Source: Caldiserica bacterium UBA4822
Lineage (GTDB): Bacteria; Caldisericota; Caldisericia; Cryosericales; Cryosericaceae
Direction: 5' to 3'
NCBI GenBank assembly: GCA_002402295.1
Contig: DHFO01000043.1
Coordinates: 21,101-85,100, forward strand
DNA length: 64,000 bases
Part shown: piece by piece, positions 1 to 9,132 of the stretch
How positions within the stretch are numbered: the stretch's first letter is position 1
Layout of the letters: every line of letters starts with the position of its first letter
The notes under the pieces: model-generated
Database searches by the model: none
What the model was told of the DNA's origin: nothing
The model's input: the letters and a program-made list of their open reading frames with translations, nothing else
Made by a program: the position numbers and the translations under genes

Positions 1-48
1 TAGCAACGGACCGCGGCACTGTCACCCCGGGCGCCTGAGGGGACAGAC

Positions 49-1044
49 ATGCCAGTGAACCGGGAGCGTGACTCCCGGGCATTCAATACCTGGTACTTCA
101 AAGTGGTTGACCCGGCTGAACGGCACATCTGGGCGATTATGCCGGGAGCGTGTCTGGACCGGCAGCGGGGCGCCTCCTTCTGTTTCGTCCGCATGCTGGA
201 TGGCGTCACGGGACGCTGCGTAACGCACGAGTATCCCATAGAGCAGTTCTGGTCATCGCGCCGGGGCTTTGACATTGTCTGTGGCCACAGCCGATTCACA
301 AGCACAGCGGCACAGCTCCATATGGAGGGTCCAGACCTGCGCCTTACGGGAGAGCTGCAGTTTGCCCATTCGCCCCAGTGGCCCCCGCGCCCATGGCTGC
401 ACATACCCCGGGGGCCGGTACCCCCCGTTCCACTGCTTGAGGCGTCGCACCGTGTGCTGTCGCCGGATGCTCACATTACGGGCTCACTCATCATGGATGG
501 TGATGAAGTTGTCTTCAGCGGTGGACATGGGTACATTGAGAGCGACGTGCCGACGCAGATGGCTGGCAGCTCGGTGTGGATTCAGTGCAATCACTTCGAC
601 GAGCCAGACATGTCCCTGGTCGCTTCGGTGAGTGATGTAGCAGTCGCAGGACAGCTGCTCAGGCGAATCGTTATAGCGCTTGTGTCTGGGGGAGCAGTGT
701 ACCGCTGGACGACCTGGAACGGTTCGCGTCTCACGCACTTCATGGCCGACGACCGGCACGCTGAGTTCACCGTGACAAACGGGCATCACGTCCTGGAAGT
801 ATGGGCGGGAGGAGGGGCCCTGGCCCCACGGATGTTGCCCCCGCGCCCCGGCGTGGAAACCAGCGTGCTCGTGCACGAGCTGGACGCCACGGTGCAGATG
901 CGCCTCATTTCAGGCAGTCGTGGAAGAGGTACGGTCCTTGCCGACTCTCGGGGACGTCACGCGGGCCTGGAGGTCGCGGGCGACACGGTACTCTTGTCAG
1001 GGAGTGCCGAGCCAGAATACCTCTCTGCCAGGCCGGCTCAGTAG
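49..1044 (+). CDS. Tocopherol-cyclase-like (calycin-type) protein
   Basis: 331 aa, no signal peptide. The order of motifs resembles the tocopherol cyclase-like family (PF14249): an N-terminal WYFKVVDP segment, then SFCFVRMLDG, a YPIEQF element and a later SVWIQCNHF element, the signature of these two-lobed beta-barrel proteins. In plants the family makes the chromanol ring; most bacterial members have no known reaction, and none can be assigned here. ATG at 49 follows a GAGG motif by a usual distance, and the gene is complete. It is followed by about 230 bases without a gene before the glucan phosphorylase, so it may be transcribed alone. Family assignment is from memory of conserved motifs; function is unknown. 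Confidence 0.7.
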   Translation: MPVNRERDSRAFNTWYFKVVDPAERHIWAIMPGACLDRQRGASFCFVRMLDGVTGRCVTHEYPIEQFWSSRRGFDIVCGHSRFTSTAAQLHMEGPDLRLTGELQFAHSPQWPPRPWLHIPRGPVPPVPLLEASHRVLSPDAHITGSLIMDGDEVVFSGGHGYIESDVPTQMAGSSVWIQCNHFDEPDMSLVASVSDVAVAGQLLRRIVIALVSGGAVYRWTTWNGSRLTHFMADDRHAEFTVTNGHHVLEVWAGGGALAPRMLPPRPGVETSVLVHELDATVQMRLISGSRGRGTVLADSRGRHAGLEVAGDTVLLSGSAEPEYLSARPAQ

Positions 1045-1272
1045 GAAGTAGATGGCGTATTGCACGCGGCTCTGTTGAAATCCTCCCGGGGTGCCCCGTG
1101 GGCGCAGCAGTGCCTTCCGCCGCTCTCTATCGTCCTGCTCAAGTGGACTTGAAGGAGCCTCAGGGGGCGTTGGCAGATTGGTGAAGCGCCAAAGCTGGGA
1201 AGTTGGTACTCCTCTGCTATCATGCTATGGCGAGGGCGGGCCAGACTGGCATGAAAGGAACGGAGGATACGG

Positions 1273-2871
1273 ATGAATGAGTCAACGCCCCGGGTTGCCT
1301 ACTTCTGCATGGAATTCGGGTTGCACGAGGACCTGCATATCTACGCGGGAGGGCTAGGCATCCTGGCCGGGGATATCCTGAAGGCGGCCAGAGACGAAAA
1401 CCTGCCGATGGTGGGCGTTGGCATTCTGTGGCGCCAGGACTACACCGAGCAGTTCATCGACGAACAGGACCGCCCCTACGACTGCTACCATGAGTACCGC
1501 TACGACGTCCTTGAGGACACCGGCGTCGTTGTCACCGTTCCTATTCAGGAACTGCCGGTGCGCGTCAAGGTATGGAAGTGCACTGCCTATGGCAACGTGC
1601 CGCTGTACCTCCTTGACACCTTCCTTCCCGACAATCCGGGTTGGAACATCACCGCCCAGCTGTACGGAGGACTCGAGGAAGAACGCGTTGCGCAGGAGAT
1701 GATTCTGGGCATTGGCGGCGTGCGTGCCCTCCAGGCGCTGGGCATGCCGGTGGATATCTATCACTTCAATGACAGCCATGCGGTCTTCGCCGGCATGGAG
1801 CTTATCCGGCAGCAAATGGCAAATGGCGCTTCGTTTACGGATGCCCTGCTGTCGGTCAAGCAACACATCGTCTTCACGACGCACACACCGGTGTGGGCGG
1901 GCAACGAGGCGCACTCGCATCGCGTGCTGGCGTACATGAACGCCTACGACGGCCTCAGCTGGGAACAGGTAACTACCATCGGTGGCGACCCCTTCAGCAT
2001 GACCGCGGCTGGTATCCGCCTGTCCCGCAGGGCCAACGCGGTCTCGCAGCTGCACGGTCAGACGGCGCGCGAGATGTGGAAGAGTGTCCCGGGTGGTCCT
2101 GACATCCTTGCCATCACGAACGGCGTGCATTGCGGCACCTGGCAAGACGAGAGCATCCGTCAGGCGCACGCGGCGGGAGCTGACCTGTGGGAACGCCACA
2201 TGGCGCTCAAGCGGGCGGTCATCGACCTGGTGGAGCGGCGCAACGGTGTTAGTCTGGACGAGAATGTGCTGACCATCGGGTTCGCCCGGCGGGCAACGCC
2301 CTACAAGCGCAGCGACCTCATCTTCTCAGACCGGCAGATTATCGGCGAGCTGCTGCACAGTCGCAAGCTGCAGATTATTCTTGCGGGCAAGGCACACCCC
2401 AATGACATGGGAGGAAAGGCGACGATTACCAACATTGTGCGGATCGCGCGCGAGTTTCCCGAAAGCGTCGTCTTCGTGCAAGACTACGATATGGTTGTCG
2501 GCAAGATGCTGACGCGTGGCTGCGATGTCTGGCTCAACAACCCGGTCCGTCCTATGGAGGCAAGTGGCACTTCCGGCATGAAGGCTGCCATGAACGGTGT
2601 CCTGAACCTCAGCACGCTGGATGGGTGGTGGCCGGAAGGCTGTCAGCACGGCGTCAACGGATGGCAGTTTGGTGGAGGGTATCAGGGGAGCGACGCCAAC
2701 CAAGTGGACTCGGTCTCGCTGTACCAGGTTCTGCGCGGAGAGGTCATGCCGGCCTATTATGACCACCGTGCAGACTGGATGCGCATGATGCACGCCAGCG
2801 TAGCAATGGCCCAGTGGCAGTTCTCGGCGGCGCGCATGGTTCGTGAGTACTACGAGAGAATGTACACCTGA
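1273..2871 (+). CDS. glgP: Alpha-glucan (glycogen/maltodextrin) phosphorylase, short type
   Basis: 532 aa. Catalyses phosphorolysis of alpha-1,4-glucans to glucose-1-phosphate in the cytoplasm. The N-terminal part has FCMEFGL and YAGGLGILAGD, and the middle has HFNDSHAVF and HTPVWAGNE. The C-terminal PLP site lies in RPMEASGTSGMKAAMNG, where Lys437 should bind pyridoxal phosphate. It belongs to the shorter alpha-glucan phosphorylase group rather than the roughly 800-residue glycogen phosphorylases. The ATG follows GGAGGATACGG, a strong ribosome binding site. It stands alone between the tocopherol-cyclase-like gene and asnA, with about 110 bases to asnA. Points to storage or maltodextrin use. 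Confidence 0.93.
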   Translation: MNESTPRVAYFCMEFGLHEDLHIYAGGLGILAGDILKAARDENLPMVGVGILWRQDYTEQFIDEQDRPYDCYHEYRYDVLEDTGVVVTVPIQELPVRVKVWKCTAYGNVPLYLLDTFLPDNPGWNITAQLYGGLEEERVAQEMILGIGGVRALQALGMPVDIYHFNDSHAVFAGMELIRQQMANGASFTDALLSVKQHIVFTTHTPVWAGNEAHSHRVLAYMNAYDGLSWEQVTTIGGDPFSMTAAGIRLSRRANAVSQLHGQTAREMWKSVPGGPDILAITNGVHCGTWQDESIRQAHAAGADLWERHMALKRAVIDLVERRNGVSLDENVLTIGFARRATPYKRSDLIFSDRQIIGELLHSRKLQIILAGKAHPNDMGGKATITNIVRIAREFPESVVFVQDYDMVVGKMLTRGCDVWLNNPVRPMEASGTSGMKAAMNGVLNLSTLDGWWPEGCQHGVNGWQFGGGYQGSDANQVDSVSLYQVLRGEVMPAYYDHRADWMRMMHASVAMAQWQFSAARMVREYYERMYT

Positions 2872-2939
2872 GATTCTGCCACGTTCACACTTTCTGCACG
2901 GTCCTGACTGGCTTTCGCATATCCTCTCTACAAATCCCA

Positions 2940-2960
2940 TGCCGGACAACAAGTCCGGCA
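2940..2960 (+). other. Short hairpin upstream of asnA
   Basis: TGCCGGAC and GTCCGGCA form a perfect 8-bp stem around a 5-base loop, ending 19 bases before the asnA ATG and just ahead of its GGAG ribosome binding site. No T-run follows, so it is not a typical terminator for glgP. It may be a leader hairpin or a protein site; its role is not known. Confidence 0.45.
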
Positions 2961-2979
2961 CGCAGAAACGGAGCCTTGC

Positions 2980-4053
2980 ATGCCGACACAGATGGAAACG
3001 GGTCAGACGTACGTAAGCGGAGGGCTGTGCCTGCCGGATGGGTACCGACCGGCGCTCTCCCTGCGCGAAACCGAGCAGGCAGTCAAGTTCATCAAGGATA
3101 CCTTCCAGAGCGGGCTGGCTGCGGCACTCAACCTCACGCGCGTGTCTGCGCCCCTGTGTGTGACGGCCGCCTCCGGACTCAATGACCATCTGAACGGGGT
3201 AGAGCGACCGGTACGCTTTCCTGTGCCCGCCATCGGCGCCGATGCCGAGGTGGTGCAGTCGCTGGCCAAGTGGAAACGGGCAGCGCTTGCCGATTATGGA
3301 TTCCTTCATGGTGAGGGCCTGTACACGGACATGAACGCCATCCGCCCGGACGAGACCCTGGACAACCTTCACTCGGTCTACGTGGACCAGTGGGACTGGG
3401 AGCGTGTTATCTGTGCAGACGAGCGCAGTGTTCCGTTCCTTCAGGACATTGTCAGGGATATCTACGGTGTGGTGCTGCGGACCCAGCGGCTGGTTGCCGA
3501 GCGCTACCCGCGGGCCTCTGTGCCGCATCTTCCCCAGGAGCCGGTGTTCACCCGGAGCGAGGACCTTGAGGCGGACGATCCCGCGCACACGCCGCAGGAA
3601 CGAGTAGAGCGCCTGTGCCGTGAGGCAGGGGCGGTGTTCCTCATTGGTATCGGCGCGCCTCTGCGGAACGGTCTACCACAGGACGGACGGGCCGCCGACT
3701 ACGATGACTGGTCAACGCCGACAGACGCCGGGCACCGTGGCCTGAACGGCGACCTGTTCTTCTGGAACCCGCTGCTTGGCTGCGCCTTCGAGCTATCCTC
3801 CATGGGTGTCCGTGTCGACCCTCCAGCCCTGCTGCGCCAGCTGGAAGCGCGCGGTGAGCTGGCAAACTGCGAGCTGCCCTATCACCGCCGCCTGCTTGCG
3901 GGAGAGCTGCCCCTCACCATCGGCGGCGGCATCGGCCAGTCTCGCCTGTGCATGTTGCTCCTTCAAACCGCTCACATCGGCGAAGTCCAGTCTGGCATCT
4001 GGCCCGATCCTATGCGGTCTGCCTGCCGGGTGGCAGGCATTCCTCTGCTGTAA
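2980..4053 (+). CDS. asnA: Aspartate-ammonia ligase (asparagine synthetase A)
   Basis: 357 aa, slightly longer than the approximately 330-residue E. coli enzyme. Makes asparagine from aspartate, ammonia and ATP. It is a class II aminoacyl-tRNA-synthetase-like fold. Visible family motifs are ETEQAVKFIKDTF near the start, VERPVRFPVP, the segment LHSVYVDQWDWE and the C-terminal GGGIGQSRLCMLLLQ with IGEVQSGIWPD. The start ATG at 2980 has a GGAG site 7 bases ahead; a GTG-type start is not needed. A strong palindromic terminator follows at 4083-4112. Together with the large glutamine synthetase at 36.8-38.7 kb it provides ammonia assimilation. Confidence 0.95.
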   Translation: MPTQMETGQTYVSGGLCLPDGYRPALSLRETEQAVKFIKDTFQSGLAAALNLTRVSAPLCVTAASGLNDHLNGVERPVRFPVPAIGADAEVVQSLAKWKRAALADYGFLHGEGLYTDMNAIRPDETLDNLHSVYVDQWDWERVICADERSVPFLQDIVRDIYGVVLRTQRLVAERYPRASVPHLPQEPVFTRSEDLEADDPAHTPQERVERLCREAGAVFLIGIGAPLRNGLPQDGRAADYDDWSTPTDAGHRGLNGDLFFWNPLLGCAFELSSMGVRVDPPALLRQLEARGELANCELPYHRRLLAGELPLTIGGGIGQSRLCMLLLQTAHIGEVQSGIWPDPMRSACRVAGIPLL

Positions 4054-4082
4054 CCAGCTCCTCTCGCCTGCTGGAAACAGAT

Positions 4083-4112
4083 AAACCGCGCAGCCGGCCG
4101 GCTGCGCGGTTT
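4083..4112. terminator. Bidirectional terminator between asnA and the ABC exporter
   Basis: A perfect 15-bp palindrome (arms AAACCGCGCAGCCGG and its complement) with A-rich and T-rich ends on the two sides. It lies between two convergent genes ending at 4053 and 4136, as expected for a shared rho-independent terminator. Confidence 0.85.
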
Positions 4113-4135
4113 GCGTTCTCCTGTGACAAGAGCGG

Positions 4136-6046
4136 CTATTCGAGAGCAGACTGTCCCGTGTACAGCTGGTAGTAGCGTCCCCGCTGTGCCAGCAGAGTGT
4201 CATGGTTGCCACGCTCGATGATTTCACCGTGTTCAAGTACAATGATAGCCTTGGCGTTACGCACTGTCGACAGCCGGTGGGCGATGACGAACACCGTTCT
4301 GCCTTCCATGAGAGCGTCCATACCACGCTCAATCAGGCGCTCCGTGCGTGTATCGATGGAGCTGGTCGCCTCATCGAGAATCATGACCGGCGGGTCTGCC
4401 ACGTAGGCGCGCGCGATAGCCAGCAGCTGGCGCTGTCCCTGGGACAGGTTGGCCCCGTCGCCGGTGATGACCGTGTCGTAGCCTTGCGGCAGGCGCCGGA
4501 TGAAGGAGTCGGCACTTGCGCGCCTGGCCGCCAAGACGCACTCCTCGTCGGTGGCGCGAAGACGACCATAGCGTATGTTGTCCATGACTGTACCGGTAAA
4601 CAGGTGGGTATCCTGCAGGACCATGCCCAGTGACCGGCGCAGGTCCTTCTTGTGGATGGACCTGACGTCGATGCCGTCATAGGTGATGATTCCCTGCTGG
4701 ACGTCGTAGAAGCGGTTGATGAGGTTCGTGATGGTCGTCTTGCCCGCACCCGTAGAGCCCACGAAGGCGATCGTCTGTCCGGGTTTGGCATACAGCGAGA
4801 TATCTTTGAGCACTGGCGTGACACCATCGTACGAGAAGGTGACGTGGTCGAAGCGGACGTCGCCGCGCAGTGGTATCAGCGCTGTGTTTCCATCCTCCTG
4901 CGACACCTTCCATGCCCACTCGTTGGTCACCACGTCCTCGGGGGCCTCGACAGGCGTTCCCTCCTCGCTGTTGTCCACTTCGTACGTGACATTGACAAGC
5001 GTCACGGTGCCATCGTCGACTTCCGGCTGGGCGTCCATGACCTCAAAGACCCGCTCGGCGCTGACCAGGGCGGACAGCACGACGCTGAGCTGGTTGGTTG
5101 CCTGGTTGATGGGCTGGGCGACCAGGTACGAGTACTGCAGGAACGCAACCAGAGAGCCGGTGTCCAGCCGGCCATGAATCGCCAGGTAGCCGCCCATGAT
5201 GGCCGCGGTCGCATAGCAGATGCGCCCCAGATTGCCCATGACAGCCATGATGACACCCGAAAGGAACGTGGCGGAAGTAGCGGAGGATCGATACTCGTCG
5301 TTCAGCCCTGCGAATTCGGAGCTGGCAACCTGCTCGTGCCCGAAGACCTTCACCACCTTGAGACCACCGACGATCTCTTCGATGTACCCGTTGACCTCGC
5401 CCAGTGCTCTCTGCTGGGACCGGAAGAAGACCGTGCTCTTCTTGGATATGCTGACGCTCAACATGATCATGCCTGTCAGGAGGGCGGCAGTCACGAGGAA
5501 CAGGATCGGGCTCAGAACGTACATCATGACCAGTGTCCCGACGAAGACCAGGACGCTCGAGACGAGCTGTACGACACTCTGCTCGAGAGCCATCTCGACG
5601 TTGTCCAGGTCGTTGGTGAAGCGGCTCATGAGTTCGCCATGCGTGTGCGTGTCAAAGAAGCACAGCGGCATGTCCTGCATTTTGTCGAACAGGTCTTTGC
5701 GCATGACATTGGCGGTGCGCTGGGCGATGCTCACCATGATGCGTCCCTGGAAGTATGCGGCAATGACGCCCGTCAGGTAGATGCCAGCCAGCAGGAGCAG
5801 CATGCGGCCCAAGCCCGCGAAGTCGCCGGGCACAATATAGTTGTTGACCAGTGGTTTCAGAAAGTAGGAGCCTGCGAGTCCGGCGCCGGTGCTGAGAAGC
5901 AGCATGACAGCCACTGCAATAAGCGCGTAGCGGCTGCGCCCCAGATACGCAAGCAGGCGGCGCGTCGTCGCACCCAGATTCTTGGGCCTCTGGAATCCCA
6001 TGCGGGGTCCACCGCGCGAGGGAATGACCTGGCGTTCGTTAGCCAT
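4136..6046 (-). CDS. ABC exporter, permease/ATPase half with the active ATP site
   Basis: 636 aa. Six-helix exporter domain in roughly residues 30-330, then a nucleotide-binding domain. A long linker rich in acidic residues separates the two. The Walker A motif is GSTGAGKTT, Walker B is MILDEATSSID with the catalytic glutamate, and the switch is IAHRLS. The signature is LSQGQ instead of LSGGQ. Those features, set against its neighbour, match heterodimeric type IV exporters such as LmrCD or TM287/288, in which this half carries the Walker B glutamate of the active site. The start overlaps the stop of the upstream half (ATGGCTAA), so the two are translationally coupled. Substrate unknown; drugs or lipids are usual for the family. 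Confidence 0.9.
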   Translation of the reverse strand: MANERQVIPSRGGPRMGFQRPKNLGATTRRLLAYLGRSRYALIAVAVMLLLSTGAGLAGSYFLKPLVNNYIVPGDFAGLGRMLLLLAGIYLTGVIAAYFQGRIMVSIAQRTANVMRKDLFDKMQDMPLCFFDTHTHGELMSRFTNDLDNVEMALEQSVVQLVSSVLVFVGTLVMMYVLSPILFLVTAALLTGMIMLSVSISKKSTVFFRSQQRALGEVNGYIEEIVGGLKVVKVFGHEQVASSEFAGLNDEYRSSATSATFLSGVIMAVMGNLGRICYATAAIMGGYLAIHGRLDTGSLVAFLQYSYLVAQPINQATNQLSVVLSALVSAERVFEVMDAQPEVDDGTVTLVNVTYEVDNSEEGTPVEAPEDVVTNEWAWKVSQEDGNTALIPLRGDVRFDHVTFSYDGVTPVLKDISLYAKPGQTIAFVGSTGAGKTTITNLINRFYDVQQGIITYDGIDVRSIHKKDLRRSLGMVLQDTHLFTGTVMDNIRYGRLRATDEECVLAARRASADSFIRRLPQGYDTVITGDGANLSQGQRQLLAIARAYVADPPVMILDEATSSIDTRTERLIERGMDALMEGRTVFVIAHRLSTVRNAKAIIVLEHGEIIERGNHDTLLAQRGRYYQLYTGQSALE

Positions 6047-7805
6047 TGACGATCACCCCCTCCATCTGTGAGGCACAGATTGCCTGGTAGACCGGATTTG
6101 TCGCCAGTAGCTCCTCGTGGCTGCCAATGCCCACGACGCGTCCATCGTCCAGGACGACAATCTTGTCAGTCTCCTGCACGGAGCTGATACGCTGAGCGAT
6201 AATGATGATGGTCGTGCCCTTCAGGTTGTTGCGGAACGAGGCGCGTATCTGCGCTTCAGTTGCCGTGTCGACAGCGCTTGTGCTGTCGTCCATGATAAGA
6301 ATGCGAGGCTTCTTGAGCAGGGCGCGCGCGATGCACAGCCTTTGCTTCTGCCCACCCGAGACATTGACGCCGCCCTGGCCCAGGTCGGTGTCATAGCCGT
6401 CAGGAAACGCCATGATGAAGTCATGGGCCTGCGCGTTGCGGGCGGCCTCCTCTATCTCCTTGTCCGTTGCGCTGGAGTTGCCCCAGCGCAGGTTGTCCCG
6501 GATGGTGCCTGAGAACAGCACATTGTTCTGAAGGACGACACCGATACCGCTGCGCAAGGTAGCGAGCTTGTAATCGCGCACGTCTACGCCGCTCACCAGA
6601 ACCTGTCCGGCTGTGACGTCGTACAGCCGGGGAATCAGGTTGACCAGCGTCGACTTGCCCGCGCCCGTGCCTCCCACGATGGCGACGAACTCACCCGGCC
6701 GGATGGACAGACTGATATCGGACAGGACGTTTTCACCCTTGCCGGATGCCGTGTACTTGAAATCGACGTGCTGGAACTCAACGCTGCCTTCGTCAACGAC
6801 AGGCCCGCTGTCCGCGGACGCGCCTCCCGCGGCAAGGGCAGGAGTGGCGTCTGAAATGTCCGGTACTGTGTCCAGCACCTCGATGATGCGTTCCGCGCTG
6901 GCCTGTGCCCGCGTCGACATCATCAAAATCATCGAGATGTTGAGGACACTCATGAGAATCTGCATGATGTAGCTGATGAACCCGATCAGTTCGCCCGTGC
7001 CCATCGTGTGCAGGCCCACCATGCGGCCGCCAAACCAGATGGCGGCGACCGTCGTGGCGTTGAGCACGAAGGTCATGATGGGCATGATGGTCACAACGAG
7101 GTGCCCCGCCCGGACCGCCGTTCCCGACAGGTCATCGTTGGACTTCTTGAACTTGCGCTTCTCGTGGTTTTCGCGGACGAACGCCTTGACCACGCGAATG
7201 CCGATGAGGTTCTCCTCAATAGTGCCATTGACCGCGTCAATGCGCACCTGAACCTCACGGAACAGGCGCTGCGCTCGGGTCACGACCAGCGCGATACCGG
7301 CGACCAGCAGGGGAATGGCGATGAACAGAATGATGGACAGCCTGGCGTTGATGACGATGGCAAAGATGAGTGCACAGATGAGCATGAGCGGAGCGCGTGT
7401 CAGCAAGCGCATGCTCATGAGCAGAGTGTTCTGAAGCTGAGTCACATCGTTAGTCAGGCGTGTCACCAGCGACGCAGTGCTGAATGTGTCGATGTTGCTA
7501 AACGAGAACGTCTGGACTTTGTCAAACAGCGCCTGGCGCAGGTTGGCACCGAATCCCTGGCTGGCTACGGCCGCGACCCTGTGGTTCATGGAGCCAAAGA
7601 ACATGGCCACCAGTGCCAGGCCGATCATCAGGGTACCAATCTGCAGGATAAGGTTCAGGTCCATCTTGGGGATGGCCGTGTCGACGATTCTGCCCATCAG
7701 CAAGGGCATGGATAACTCACAGGTTACATCGATAGCCACTAGAAACGGCGACGCGACGACCAACCGCCGGTACTGGCCCAGGTACTGCCATAACTTCTTG
7801 ATCAA
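6039..7805 (-). CDS. ABC exporter, permease/ATPase half with the degenerate ATP site
   Basis: 588 aa: six-helix exporter domain followed by a nucleotide-binding domain with Walker A GGTGAGKST and a canonical VSGGQ signature. The catalytic glutamate after Walker B is Asp (ILIMDDSTSAVD) and the switch histidine is Gln (IIAQRIS). This is the usual degenerate half of a heterodimeric exporter; its Walker motifs pair with the LSQGQ signature of the partner. Translation appears to start at TTG at 7805, overlapping the TGA of the marR gene, with a strong GGAGGAAG site. Operon order is marR, this gene, then the partner half. Confidence 0.9.
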   Translation of the reverse strand: MIKKLWQYLGQYRRLVVASPFLVAIDVTCELSMPLLMGRIVDTAIPKMDLNLILQIGTLMIGLALVAMFFGSMNHRVAAVASQGFGANLRQALFDKVQTFSFSNIDTFSTASLVTRLTNDVTQLQNTLLMSMRLLTRAPLMLICALIFAIVINARLSIILFIAIPLLVAGIALVVTRAQRLFREVQVRIDAVNGTIEENLIGIRVVKAFVRENHEKRKFKKSNDDLSGTAVRAGHLVVTIMPIMTFVLNATTVAAIWFGGRMVGLHTMGTGELIGFISYIMQILMSVLNISMILMMSTRAQASAERIIEVLDTVPDISDATPALAAGGASADSGPVVDEGSVEFQHVDFKYTASGKGENVLSDISLSIRPGEFVAIVGGTGAGKSTLVNLIPRLYDVTAGQVLVSGVDVRDYKLATLRSGIGVVLQNNVLFSGTIRDNLRWGNSSATDKEIEEAARNAQAHDFIMAFPDGYDTDLGQGGVNVSGGQKQRLCIARALLKKPRILIMDDSTSAVDTATEAQIRASFRNNLKGTTIIIIAQRISSVQETDKIVVLDDGRVVGIGSHEELLATNPVYQAICASQMEGVIVNG

Positions 7806-8308
7806 TGCACTTCCTCCTGCTTCATGAACTTCGGCGGCTGGACACCCAGCTCTTCCAGATTCCGGACCATGCGGTGGTAGTAGCCCGCCAGCTCCTTGCG
7901 CTCTTCGAGCGAAAAGCCGCGAAACATCCCCATATCGACGTGCCGGAAGGCGCGGATGCAGTCGTCAACCAGTCTATGTCCCTTTTCGGTGATAGCAATC
8001 CGGTTGCGGCGCAGGTCGCGTGGGTCGGGGATGCGTGTGACCAGCTCTGCCCGTTCCATGCGCTTGATGGAGATGGCTACCGTCGCGGGACTGACTCCCA
8101 GGGCCTCGGCAAACTGCTTCTGGTCCCAGTCGGCGCCATCCCCCTGGTCCCGCAGCATGAACAGGATGAAGGGCTGCCCCACTTCCGCCAGTCCTCTGCG
8201 GTCCATTTCCTTCCGCAGGCACGCCTTGTGCATCTTGCCCACAGCGCGGAACAACAGCTGGACTTCCTCTTCTCTGTACTCCTCCCTGCCCTCTTGCGGT
8301 TTCTCCAT
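7802..8308 (-). CDS. MarR-family transcriptional regulator
   Basis: 168 aa from the ATG at 8308, which follows GAGGTG; a longer frame reaches 8347 but lacks a site. A winged helix-turn-helix is clear: FAEALGVSPATVAISIKRMERAELVTR followed by the wing DPRDLRRNRIAITEKG. It heads the operon of a heterodimeric multidrug-type ABC exporter, so it probably represses that operon and responds to an exported compound. A TATACT hexamer 52 bases upstream, followed by GTAAC, is a likely -10 with an overlapping operator. The same GTATACTGTAAC string occurs at the MFS gene promoter at 19339-19350. Confidence 0.88.
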   Translation of the reverse strand: MEKPQEGREEYREEEVQLLFRAVGKMHKACLRKEMDRRGLAEVGQPFILFMLRDQGDGADWDQKQFAEALGVSPATVAISIKRMERAELVTRIPDPRDLRRNRIAITEKGHRLVDDCIRAFRHVDMGMFRGFSLEERKELAGYYHRMVRNLEELGVQPPKFMKQEEVH

Positions 8309-8360
8309 TTTCACCTCGGTTCGTCCCGGCAGATACATAGCCGGCAAACTAATAGGTTAC

Positions 8361-8366
8361 AGTATA
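8361..8366 (-). promoter_or_regulatory. Candidate -10 of the marR-ABC exporter operon
   Basis: On the minus strand the hexamer TATACT is followed by GTAACC, 52 bases before the marR start. A recognisable -35 is weak (TCTTGT with a 17-base spacer). Assigned because the same hexamer recurs at many starts in this window. Confidence 0.45.
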
Positions 8367-8527
8367 CCCCTTTGGTCAGAGGAACAAGAGGAAGGATGGA
8401 GAAGAGAGGGAACAGGAATGTCCCCGCGTTGGGCGGTATGGTTCAGATTGTTGTGGCTCCTGCCCGTGAGAGCCACTGGGAGACACCCACCTCTTCCCAT
8501 CTGGCGACGAGCCGGGCTCTCGGCTGT

Positions 8528-9087
8528 CAGGTTGTTGCTATTGCTGCGAGGAACTCCCAGATGGTGGTGCAGGCGTCGATGCCGAGGGCAGTTGGTGCTG
8601 GTGCATTGCGGTGCAGGCCAGCACCGCCGGGCTAGACATGGCCACCGCCGTCGATGCCATAGAGGATGACCTCGAGACCGTTCTGCGGGTTCGTGCCTCT
8701 TCCTTCCAGGAGCGGGTCGTTCCGGTACAGTCCTCGGCCGGCAGGTACGCTGTGGGCAGCACGTCCGTGCAGCCGTCATGGCGCGCCCAGAACTGCATGG
8801 TGTCCGGGACCGACAGGACTCTCGCTCGTTCTTCGCCGAAGGCCTGAACCTCGCCGCCGATCCACGGAACAATGGGGTCCTCCGTGCTGTGTACCATGAG
8901 TACAGGAATTGGGTGCAGGGGTGCCGTGTGCGCAAGATGCTGCGGCAGGCTGCCCGCAACCGGCGCGATGGCTGCGATTCTGTTGGAAAGCTCACATCGC
9001 AGCCGGTCTGTCATCATTCCGCCATTCGACATGCCGGTTGCGAAGACACGGCTCCCGTCCACGCCGCAGGATTGTTCACACGATCTG
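8528..9087 (-). pseudogene. Remnant of a poly(3-hydroxybutyrate) depolymerase/feruloyl-esterase-like gene
   Basis: Translated pieces match the alpha/beta hydrolase esterase family (LpqC/PHB depolymerase). They include VFATGMSNGGMMTDRL with the GxSxG nucleophile elbow, IAAIAPVAGSLP, and IPVLMVHSTEDPIVPW. After a frameshift near 8700 comes NGLEVILYGIDGGGHV. The usual WPGG after GGGH has become TAG-PGG, consistent with a TGG to TAG nonsense change. Translation beyond it still reads ALGIDACTTIWEFL before a TGA at 8528. The 5' third, including any signal peptide, is missing: the coding match stops at the palindrome at 9088-9132. Three independent lesions make this a dead gene rather than a sequencing slip. 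Confidence 0.82.
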
Positions 9088-9132
9088 CAATTGTGAATCC
9101 CTTGGTGCCAGGCACCAAGGGATTCACAATTG
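9088..9132. repeat. Perfect palindrome with 22-bp arms at the rlmN/esterase junction
   Basis: The arm at 9088-9109 (CAATTGTG...GGTGCC) and its exact complement at 9111-9132 are separated by a single base. The TGA stop of rlmN (9124-9126) lies inside the right arm. The esterase remnant begins immediately on the other side. No T-run follows on either strand, so it is not a standard terminator, although its hairpin would be very stable. It may be a small palindromic insertion that came with the deletion of the esterase 5' end. Confidence 0.85.

Noticed and set aside
2326..3588. A 420-codon minus-strand frame across glgP and asnA
   Set aside because: It crosses two real genes and an intergenic hairpin and has no recognisable domain.
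4652..6049. A 465-codon plus-strand frame opposite the ABC exporter
   Set aside because: Translation is His/Asp-rich without structure, while the minus strand has all ABC motifs. A shadow frame.
8392..8440. GGGAACAGG-AATGTCCCC stretch as a fifth REP-like copy
   Set aside because: It has only a partial match to the core and no TGTAACA- or GTACCA-type ends.
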